A DNA stretch of 64,000 nt, from the NCBI GenBank assembly GCA_002408465.1, contig DHSM01000006.1, forward strand, positions 1-64,000. The letters run 5' to 3'. The first letter of the stretch is position 1. Each line of letters opens with the position of its first letter. This document shows positions 52,653 to 59,118 of the stretch, piece by piece. The notes beneath the pieces were generated by a model. That model saw only the letters and a program-made list of their open reading frames with translations, was not told the DNA's origin and did not search any database. The stretch comes from Firmicutes bacterium UBA5286. Its GTDB lineage: Bacteria > Bacillota > Proteinivoracia > UBA4975. A program made the position numbers and the translations under genes.

Positions 52653-52681
52653 ATTTTAACATGACATAGTCTTTACTGCAA
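52653..52681 (-). promoter_or_regulatory. sigma-A-type promoter of rex
   Basis: TTGCAG (52676-52681), a 17-nt spacer and TAAAAT (52653-52658) lie on the minus strand. The -35 box touches one arm of a 15-bp inverted repeat. It may also drive aspA and rnf. Confidence 0.7.
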
Positions 52682-52720
52682 CAATATCTGGCTGTATTTC
52701 ACATGCAGCCAGATATTGTT
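52680..52720. terminator. 15-bp hairpin between the deacetylase gene and rex
   Basis: Perfect arms AACAATATCTGGCTG (52680-52694) and CAGCCAGATATTGTT (52706-52720) flank an 11-nt loop. It follows the deacetylase stop on the minus strand, but no T-run follows in that direction; a T-rich flank exists on the + strand. It may be a terminator or a regulatory palindrome. Confidence 0.5.
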
Positions 52721-52737
52721 TATTTTTATGGCAAGAT

Positions 52738-53481
52738 TCACCGGCCTTTTATTTGATGCTGTCTGCCCTCATGATCAATAATATAGCTTTCATAAAAAAT
52801 AAGTTGGGAAATGGGAACCACTTGCAAATTGCGTTCTTTAAAATTCTGCAAGACTAAAGGCAGGGCAGCTGCAGTGTACTTCCCATTATTGTGAAAGAGA
52901 ATTATTGAGCCCGGCCGGGTCTTTTCGGTGACCCTCAGCACTATATCCTCGATTCCACGCTCCTTCCAATCAAGAGAGTCAACATCCCACTGGATTGCAT
53001 AGTAGCTCAGCCCGGCAATTGTTGACAGCATCGACTGAGAATAATGGCCAAAGGGCGGCCGGAAGAGCTTGGCTTCAAAGCCTGTTACATCTTTGATAGT
53101 ATTGTGGGTGGTCATGATCTCGCTTTCAATTGCAGCGGCAGAGAGATTGCCCATTTCCGGATGAGTGGCGGAGTGATTGCCTATCTCGTGACCCCGATTA
53201 ATAATCTCCCTGGCAGCTTCGGGATTATCCTCCACCCAGAATTTTACCACAAAGAATGTAGTTTTAAGATTAAACTGATCAAGGATATCCAATATGTCCC
53301 GAGTATACTCACTTCCCCAAGCTGCATCAAAAGAAATGGCGACCTTATTGTCATCCCTCTCCACAGAATAAATGGGTGCCTTGCCGGCAACGGGAGCTGT
53401 CGGGGCAACCGGAACAGCGGTCCTGGCGCTGCAGCCAGCAACTGCAGCCAAGGCCAGCATCAGGAACACAAGCCTCTTCAT
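52738..53481 (-). CDS. polysaccharide deacetylase lipoprotein
   Basis: The 247-residue protein has a lipobox (AAVAGC) and a NodB deacetylase domain: ISFDAAWG with the catalytic aspartate, HEIGNHSATHPEMG with the metal histidines, RPPFGHYS and PGSIILFHNN. It resembles PdaB-type sporulation or peptidoglycan deacetylases. The first motif has DAA rather than the usual TFDDG, a known PdaB-like variant. It follows the TPR-like gene by 13 nt. Confidence 0.88.
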   Translation of the reverse strand: MKRLVFLMLALAAVAGCSARTAVPVAPTAPVAGKAPIYSVERDDNKVAISFDAAWGSEYTRDILDILDQFNLKTTFFVVKFWVEDNPEAAREIINRGHEIGNHSATHPEMGNLSAAAIESEIMTTHNTIKDVTGFEAKLFRPPFGHYSQSMLSTIAGLSYYAIQWDVDSLDWKERGIEDIVLRVTEKTRPGSIILFHNNGKYTAAALPLVLQNFKERNLQVVPISQLIFYESYIIDHEGRQHQIKGR

Positions 53482-53494
53482 TATTCCTCTCCCC

Positions 53495-54235
53495 CTATTT
53501 TACCCGGGCCAAGGCCCGGTCCAGCAACTGGGCTGCATTGCCATAATCGGCGCCGCCCCGCTCTACCACCTGGTGCAGCAGCTTTGCCGCCGGCTTATAT
53601 TGTTTGAGATAATAATAACTTGCCCCCCGCAACCAATCATGCTCCAGCTTATCGCCGCGGGTTGAAGAACGCAGCACTGCCAGGAGTTTTTTCCATTCCC
53701 CCTGCTGGAAGAGAGCTTCCGCTTTCAAGGTCTGCCAAGGTCCCTGGGGACGCGGCGGACAAAGACGAAGTGCATCGGCAGGTTTTTCCTGACCCAGCAG
53801 AACCGCTGCCAGCAAAAAATCCCTCTCTTCCCCTGCCTCATGTTCTTCCAGCCACTGCCGGGCCTTATCCCAGCTGCCGCTTTGCAAGAAAATCCCTAAA
53901 AACTGCCACCATAATTTGCTGCCGGCCCCAAGGGGACCCGCAACCTCCAGAGCTTGCTCCCAGCGGCCCTGCCGTAATAGGCGCAAAGTATTGTGTCTTG
54001 CGTACAGCTCTCGCCAGTTTCTAACGGCCATATCAATTAAGCTCCACAGTCCCGCTGCCACCAGCACTATTACTCCCGGGATAACTAGATCCCGGACATA
54101 CAAAATGACTGCTGCCGTCAGCAAAATCCCCCGCCAGCCATTGCCCATGTACAAACCTTCCAGCCCAGGAAACCGCGGTTTCTTCGCCTGGGCCTCAATT
54201 TTTCCCGCCCGGAAACTGCAGAGGATATAGGCCAC
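53495..54235 (-). CDS. TPR-like membrane protein
   Basis: The 246-residue protein has two hydrophobic segments at about 35-70, then a helical-repeat region (about 80-245) resembling tetratricopeptide repeats, for example RQGRWEQALEVAG and LKQYKPAAKLLHQVVERGG. No enzymatic motif is visible. It runs ahead of the deacetylase gene. The GTG start has only a weak ribosome-binding site; a start further in, at ATG (about residue 30), is possible. Confidence 0.65.
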   Translation of the reverse strand: MAYILCSFRAGKIEAQAKKPRFPGLEGLYMGNGWRGILLTAAVILYVRDLVIPGVIVLVAAGLWSLIDMAVRNWRELYARHNTLRLLRQGRWEQALEVAGPLGAGSKLWWQFLGIFLQSGSWDKARQWLEEHEAGEERDFLLAAVLLGQEKPADALRLCPPRPQGPWQTLKAEALFQQGEWKKLLAVLRSSTRGDKLEHDWLRGASYYYLKQYKPAAKLLHQVVERGGADYGNAAQLLDRALARVK

Positions 54236-54293
54236 CTTCCATCCCCCCCCGCTAAAAGGATATTCCTAAAGAGGGAAAAATACGCCATTAAAA

Positions 54294-54368
54294 GGGGACG
54301 GTCCTCCAATTTGTCGTTAGACAAATTGGAGGACCGTCCCCGAATTTGCAAATTGGAGGAACGGCCCC
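54294..54368. repeat. REP-like palindrome with partial third copy
   Basis: Perfect 22-bp arms lie at 54294-54315 and 54320-54341, separated by GTTA. A partial copy of the right arm, with two or three changes, follows at 54349-54368. Such GGGGACGGTCC palindromes resemble repetitive extragenic elements mobilised by RAYT/IS200-like transposases in clostridial genomes. No transposase is present here. Confidence 0.65.
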
Positions 54369-54373
54369 GGATA

Positions 54374-55930
54374 TTAAATACATACTGTCAACTTTTTTAC
54401 TGCCTTGGCCAGACTGGCAGGAGCAAGATCAAATTTGCCGGCAACCGCCTCCAAATTCTCCAGTCCCTGGACAAACACCAGCAAAGCGGCGGTCCACAAC
54501 TGCACATTCCGGATTGGCGGCCTATTTTTTAGCCAATACGATGTCCAACATTTATGGACAAGGGCCAAGGCAAAATATCCGCACCCCTGCTGGTCAAGGA
54601 TTCTCACAGCTCCTTCCAGCACCGCTGCCGCCCCGCTAGACAAGCCCTTGCACCAGTAATGACGCCGCCAAGGGTCTATTCCCCGTTCCCTCAGAGAATC
54701 ATATATATCCTTCTGCGGGCTGCCTACCCCTCTTTGCCAGATTCTAGCCTGGAGCTTGTTGATTAACTGCTGGCAGTTTAGATCCAAGACAGCCGCGCAC
54801 AATCTGTTCCGAGCTGGGGAGCTGCAATGCTCGATTACCCACAGCATCTGGGACCAGACTTCCGGTTCTTCTAAAGTCTTTAACTCCTCAGGACCAGCTT
54901 TCCCTTCGAGAATGCGGGCGATTGCTTCATTGGGAATGCGCAGGTGGTAGGGGATTTTACCTTTGCCTCCGGCACAATACTGCATGTAGACCACATAAGG
55001 ACTCTCTGGTTCAATTTGATTGGCTTGGGCAAAAATCCCGGCCGCGGCAGCCAGGTAGCCGCAGTTATAAGTAGATATACCCAATAAAAGCTGGACTTCA
55101 TAACTGGGGCAGGTTTCCCGGAGACCCCGGAACAAATTCATCGCCCGCCGGTCCAGCCCCAACAGTCCGTAGGTGGTTCCCAGTTTCAGCATTTCATCAG
55201 GATCGTCGCTCCACAGCTGGTCGAGAATCTGAATCTGCCGGCGCACAGCCAACTCATCATTGACAATATAAGAGAATGCCGCCAGGTTGCAGTTGGCAAA
55301 AAGATTTTGCGGCTCCCGTTCCAGGACCTCCCGGGTCACCTCAATGGCCTTGCCTATCTTCCCCATTTGAAACCAGCTCAGGGCCAAGTTATTCTTGGGG
55401 GCAATCAGCTCCGGCTCGATGGCGCTTGCCCGGGTAAAGCACTTGATTGCCTCCGGTAGCAGTCCCTTGCTGACCAGCTCCACACCCTGAGCGCTAAACT
55501 TCTCAATTAGATCCCGCTTGTACTGGCTCAGCATGGGCAAATCGGTGCGCAGATAGTCCAAAATTTCCTCAGCCTGCCAGCTGTAGTCTCCCTCTGGCTC
55601 CTGCTCCAGATACTTGCGCAAGTATTTGCTGGCCTCCCGGTATTGCTGCTGCTGGCCAGAATTCATCGCCAGCCAAAACCAGCTTTCGCTTAAACCGCTG
55701 TCCATCTCTTTGACAATGCGCTTGAAAATCGAAGTTGATTTTTTAAAATTGCCCAGCTCGCTGAGCAGACAAGCGAGATTGAAATGATTTACGGGATTAG
55801 CAGGATCCACTGCCAAAGCCCTTTCATAATAAGTCAGGGCCTTGTCCAAATTATTTTTATAATAATAGTAGTTCCCCAGCTCAAAATAATGCTTTGAACC
55901 TTCACGAAAATTTATTACCTTGTTGGTCAT
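54374..55930 (-). CDS. large TPR protein
   Basis: The 518-residue soluble protein has tetratricopeptide repeats at its N-terminus (about 10-120, for example YYYYKNNLDKALTYYERALAVDPANPVNHFNLACLL) and again around 155-300. Its C-terminal 180 residues are unrecognised. No enzymatic motif is visible, so it is a scaffold or adaptor by default. AGGGTGG precedes the ATG and a good promoter lies upstream. A REP-like palindrome follows its stop and may end the transcript. Confidence 0.8.
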   Translation of the reverse strand: MTNKVINFREGSKHYFELGNYYYYKNNLDKALTYYERALAVDPANPVNHFNLACLLSELGNFKKSTSIFKRIVKEMDSGLSESWFWLAMNSGQQQQYREASKYLRKYLEQEPEGDYSWQAEEILDYLRTDLPMLSQYKRDLIEKFSAQGVELVSKGLLPEAIKCFTRASAIEPELIAPKNNLALSWFQMGKIGKAIEVTREVLEREPQNLFANCNLAAFSYIVNDELAVRRQIQILDQLWSDDPDEMLKLGTTYGLLGLDRRAMNLFRGLRETCPSYEVQLLLGISTYNCGYLAAAAGIFAQANQIEPESPYVVYMQYCAGGKGKIPYHLRIPNEAIARILEGKAGPEELKTLEEPEVWSQMLWVIEHCSSPARNRLCAAVLDLNCQQLINKLQARIWQRGVGSPQKDIYDSLRERGIDPWRRHYWCKGLSSGAAAVLEGAVRILDQQGCGYFALALVHKCWTSYWLKNRPPIRNVQLWTAALLVFVQGLENLEAVAGKFDLAPASLAKAVKKLTVCI

Positions 55931-55962
55931 TTCTGTCCCACCCTTCTGGGCAATGCTAACCT

Positions 55963-55991
55963 ATTCTAGCAAACTCCGCTGCCAATGACAA
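55963..55991 (-). promoter_or_regulatory. sigma-A-type promoter of the large TPR gene
   Basis: TTGTCA (55986-55991), a 17-nt spacer and TAGAAT (55963-55968) lie on the minus strand, about 30 nt before the start codon. Confidence 0.7.
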
Positions 55992-56034
55992 TAGTATCGC
56001 CGCCGAAGCGGCACACTTCTCATTACGGTAAAAA

Positions 56035-56057
56035 AGCACCCGCCCCAGGGGCGAATG
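56035..56057 (-). terminator. terminator of the DRTGG/HATPase operon
   Basis: The minus strand reads GCATTCGCCCC, TG, GGGCGGGTGC and then TTTTTTACC. It forms a GC-rich stem with a two-base internal mismatch followed by a T-run, right after the last HATPase gene. Confidence 0.65.
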
Positions 56058-56061
56058 CACC

Positions 56062-56565
56062 TCAATTTTCAGTTGGCAAAAACGCGTCAGTCAGCCTGCT
56101 TATTTTTTCACTATAGTCCAGGTTGGCAAGATCGTAGCTGTCTAGATGAATGGAATATTCCCCGCCATAGTTGATCCGAAACCTGCACTGGGGGTTAGTT
56201 AGCATCAGAGTGATTACAGAAGAAGCCATATCCCCGTCAGGGGGCAGGTCCCAGTGATTGGCGGCGAAGACGCTAATTACTATTAGACCATGGGGTTTCG
56301 CCGACACAACCTTCACCCAGCCGTCACAAAGGCGGGTCAGCTGTTCCAAGAGTCCCAGGCCAAATCCCACTCTGCGTGTAGTGCGGGTGGTATAAAATGG
56401 GCTGAGAACCTTCCGAGGTTCGATGCCTCTCAGGCCCGAGCCATTATCGGCAATGACCAGAATTTTCTTGCCGCCCTTGGTAACCAAGGTGATGATGATG
56501 TCGTCAGCTCCTGCATTCAAAGAGTTTTCCGTCAGGTCCAGTATATGCAGAGAAAAATCATTCAT
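56062..56565 (-). CDS. HATPase-domain protein (histidine-kinase-like)
   Basis: The 167-residue protein has a GHKL ATPase fold with N box LTENSLNAGAD, G1 box IADNGSGL and a G2-like GFGLGLLEQL. No dimerisation/histidine domain is present, so it is a stand-alone ATP-binding protein. Such proteins sit with DRTGG proteins in [FeFe]-hydrogenase gene clusters of clostridia. ATG at 56565 overlaps the preceding stop. Confidence 0.83.
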   Translation of the reverse strand: MNDFSLHILDLTENSLNAGADDIIITLVTKGGKKILVIADNGSGLRGIEPRKVLSPFYTTRTTRRVGFGLGLLEQLTRLCDGWVKVVSAKPHGLIVISVFAANHWDLPPDGDMASSVITLMLTNPQCRFRINYGGEYSIHLDSYDLANLDYSEKISRLTDAFLPTEN

Positions 56566-56926
56566 TTTCGGAAACACCTGCAGCCGTTATCATATCATCC
56601 GCTTCCTTGTCATGGGAGGCAATCCATTTGGCAAGATCATAGGCCTGGTAGGAAGTAACATAAAGGGGAATCTCCTCTTCTTCCGCCCGCCTAATTGTTT
56701 CCGGATCAGGCTTTCTCCCGCCGGCGACAATTACTGCTGCCAATTCCTTTAACACAGCCACAGCAATAATGTTGGGATGAGTATGATGGGTTATCCAGAT
56801 CTGCCCCTTCTCGGCATGGGCGATGGCATAACTCAAAATATCACAGACAATACAGCCGCGAAAGCAGACTTCCTTTGCAGTGTTTGCGCTTGCGGGCGCA
56901 GTGGGAGACATATCTAATTTTTTCAT
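56558..56926 (-). CDS. DRTGG-domain protein
   Basis: The 122-residue protein matches the small DRTGG-type regulatory domain (CIVCDILSYAIAHAEKGQIWITHHTHPNIIAVAVLKELAAVIVAGG). The ligand and function are unknown. It is the first of two such genes here. Its ATG overlaps the previous stop (ATATGA). Confidence 0.75.
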   Translation of the reverse strand: MKKLDMSPTAPASANTAKEVCFRGCIVCDILSYAIAHAEKGQIWITHHTHPNIIAVAVLKELAAVIVAGGRKPDPETIRRAEEEEIPLYVTSYQAYDLAKWIASHDKEADDMITAAGVSENE

Positions 56927-57363
56927 ATTGCATCCGGTCCCAAGTCCACTCGCATAGTAACCACCGTTCCCTGCCCGGGCTTAGTTTCTATGCCCAGGAA
57001 ATTTACGCACCTCTTAATATTGGGCAACCCCATACCGGCGCCGAAACCGATTTCCCTAATTTCATCACTGGCAGTGGAAAACCCCTCTTGCATGGCAAGC
57101 TTTAAGTCTGAGATGCCGGGGCCGTTATCCTTAGCCACGAGCTCAATATATTCGAAATTGATTTCCATAATCAGGGTGCCCCCGAAACCATGGATTACCA
57201 TATTCATCTCTGCCTCATAGGCTGCAATTGCAAGCCTGCGCACAATTTGCTGATCAAACCCATAGTCCATCAGGAGCTTGCGCATATCACTGGCAGCCTT
57301 TCCCGCATGCTCAAAATCGAATTCCTGAACAAAGAATTCTTTTTTACACAGAGGGGCAGACAT
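56923..57363 (-). CDS. anti-sigma-factor-type HATPase (RsbW-like)
   Basis: The 146-residue protein has the RsbW/SpoIIAB-type GHKL fold: AAYEAEMNMVIHGFGG (N box), VAKDNGPGISDL (G1) and GFGAGMGLPNIKRC (G2). It could be an anti-sigma kinase, but within a DRTGG/HATPase group it is more likely part of a hydrogenase- or redox-linked module. The ATG at 57363 is chosen within a run of possible starts. Confidence 0.83.
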   Translation of the reverse strand: MSAPLCKKEFFVQEFDFEHAGKAASDMRKLLMDYGFDQQIVRRLAIAAYEAEMNMVIHGFGGTLIMEINFEYIELVAKDNGPGISDLKLAMQEGFSTASDEIREIGFGAGMGLPNIKRCVNFLGIETKPGQGTVVTMRVDLGPDAI

Positions 57364-57727
57364 TGCATTCACATCCCGGGTCCTTGATGCAGGGCTTTAT
57401 GCCAGACTGATACAGGCGGCCGCAACTCTCAAACATGGTCATTCTCGTTCGCAGCAGGGGAATTTTGCAGGCACAGGCTAATTCCTGCAGGGAGCGATGC
57501 ACTGGCTTGCCTCTAACCACTACGATCCCACCTAACTCAGCCATTTCCGCTGTGCGCACCACCTGAATATTGATTAAACCGGTCAGCAAAAGTGTAGACG
57601 GCCGTGTGAAGGCGAGGACGTCACTGAGCAGATCTGCGCCGTAGGCGCAATGCACTTGCCGGGACAGGTCCAGTTTCGGAGTCAAGATAGAGGCATCAAG
57701 TTTTGTAGCTATGTCATATAGATTCAA
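57344..57727 (-). CDS. DRTGG-domain protein with C-terminal cysteines
   Basis: The 127-residue protein is the second DRTGG-type gene (HCAYGADLLSDVLAFTRPSTLLLTGLINIQVVRTAEMAELGGIVVVRGK). Its C-terminus carries cysteines (CGRLYQSGIKPCIKDPGCECNVC) that could bind metal. TTG at 57727 has AAGGAG 10 nt upstream; the ATG at 57760 lies inside the palindrome taken as a Rex operator and lacks a ribosome-binding site. It heads the operon. Confidence 0.75.
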   Translation of the reverse strand: MNLYDIATKLDASILTPKLDLSRQVHCAYGADLLSDVLAFTRPSTLLLTGLINIQVVRTAEMAELGGIVVVRGKPVHRSLQELACACKIPLLRTRMTMFESCGRLYQSGIKPCIKDPGCECNVCPSV

Positions 57728-57751
57728 TGCATTCTGTCTCCTTCCCGTTAT

Positions 57752-57765
57752 GTGAAACATTTCAC
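57752..57765. promoter_or_regulatory. candidate Rex operator
   Basis: GTGAAACATTTCAC contains both Rex half-sites in the consensus spacing (GTGAA-N4-TTCAC); the full 18-mer matches TTGTGAAATATTTCACAA at 14 positions. It lies just before the DRTGG/HATPase operon. The rex gene is 5 kb away. Confidence 0.55.
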
Positions 57766-57773
57766 TTCAATGG

Positions 57774-57860
57774 ACTATATATATGGGCCTTTGCCCTGTA
57801 CATTTTTCAAGAGACCACTTTGCTAAGATAAGAACTGCCACAGTCTCTAGAGGCATTATA
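57774..57860 (-). promoter_or_regulatory. two candidate promoters of the DRTGG/HATPase operon
   Basis: An extended -10 box, TGG-TATAAT (TATAAT at 57855-57860), shares 12 nt with the nuoE promoter. A nearer pair, TGTACA (57797-57802), 17 nt and TATAGT (57774-57779), would place the start at the Rex-like palindrome. Which is used is unclear. Confidence 0.4.
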
Positions 57861-57891
57861 CCATATCCCGAATACTTGGGAAAGAGTATTA

Positions 57892-59118
57892 TTACCCCCT
57901 CTGGACGAGAAATAGCCTGGCCTCCCTTACTGCGGCAAAGGAACCTGTGATACAGACAACATCCGCCTGGGACATTGCCGCTCTTATCCCTTCGCTGATT
58001 GAATCAACCTGTATCCCCCCGGACAAGCCCCCAGGGGTAAAGCTGCGCTGGTCCAGGACTGGGGCCCAGTACACCAGCTCAGTTGTCGAAAGCATTATTG
58101 CCAGCATTTCGGTTGCCCGTTTATCAGCCAAAAATCCCGCTACAAATGCTAATTTTCCCCCGGGATGGCGCCGGACAATGGCCGCCAGCAAGTTTGCGAC
58201 GGATTCAGGGGTATGGGCCACATCCAAGACAAAAGCAGGCCTCCCCGGCAAGACTTCAAAGCGTCCCGGCAGCCGGGGCGCCCTCTTGATGCCCTGGATA
58301 ATTGCCCTAGAGCTGACACGGGGGTGGAATGCTGCCAGGCAGGCGGCCATAGCTGTATTTTTTTTGTCGGCATCTGTAATAAATTCAGTTTCAACTGATA
58401 AGGTCTTGCCCGGCAGCCTGAGTTCAAGTGGGCCTCTCTCCTGCCAGGCAAAATCCTCATCAGCCGCAAAGACTGGAGCTCCCAGGCGCCCGGCTCTCTC
58501 CCTCAGTATTGTCAAGGCCTCCCCTTTTGCTGCTGTAACCAGGGGAGTTGCAGGCTTAATAATTCCCGCCTTTTCCCGGGCTATTTGCTCAACAGTATTG
58601 CCCAAAATGCCTTGGTGTTCCAGCGAAACATTGGTAATGCAGGTGGCCAGGGGGCGGCGGAAGAGATTGCCGGCGTCCAGTCTCCCCCCCAGCCCCGCTT
58701 CCAACACAATAGTCCTTGCTCCCAGGTCTCGAAACCACATAAGGGCCGCCGCTAAAATTATCTCGCCAAAAATCCAGGCGCCGTATTCCTGGGAGAGTTC
58801 AGGCAAATTTGCCCGGATATCCGCCACATATCCCTCCAGAGTCTCTTCGTTAATATCTGCGCCCTTAAAATTAATCCGTTCGGTTAAGTTCAGCAAATGG
58901 GGTGAGGTGACCAGGCCGGCGGCGATTCCGGCCTGGGCGAGAATGGCGGCCAAAGTAGAGGCTACAGTGCCTTTACCTTTGCTGCCGGCGATGAAAAACA
59001 CTTCAAAATCTCTATATTCCGGCACCAGATGGTTTAACAGCAGCCAGGCCCGATATAAATTAAAATTTAGCACGCTGAACCTGGGCAGCCCTTCCAGCCA
59101 GACAAGGGATTTATGCAT
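57892..59118 (-). CDS. folC: folylpolyglutamate synthase / dihydrofolate synthase
   Basis: FolC adds glutamate to folates. The 408-residue ligase has the P-loop IAGSKGKGTVASTL, TSPHLLNLTERI, EAGLGGRLDAGN and the C-terminal VLDVAHTPES. It starts at ATG 59118, directly at the end of valS, the usual valS-folC pair of Bacillota. No terminator is visible after its stop. Confidence 0.95.
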   Translation of the reverse strand: MHKSLVWLEGLPRFSVLNFNLYRAWLLLNHLVPEYRDFEVFFIAGSKGKGTVASTLAAILAQAGIAAGLVTSPHLLNLTERINFKGADINEETLEGYVADIRANLPELSQEYGAWIFGEIILAAALMWFRDLGARTIVLEAGLGGRLDAGNLFRRPLATCITNVSLEHQGILGNTVEQIAREKAGIIKPATPLVTAAKGEALTILRERAGRLGAPVFAADEDFAWQERGPLELRLPGKTLSVETEFITDADKKNTAMAACLAAFHPRVSSRAIIQGIKRAPRLPGRFEVLPGRPAFVLDVAHTPESVANLLAAIVRRHPGGKLAFVAGFLADKRATEMLAIMLSTTELVYWAPVLDQRSFTPGGLSGGIQVDSISEGIRAAMSQADVVCITGSFAAVREARLFLVQRG

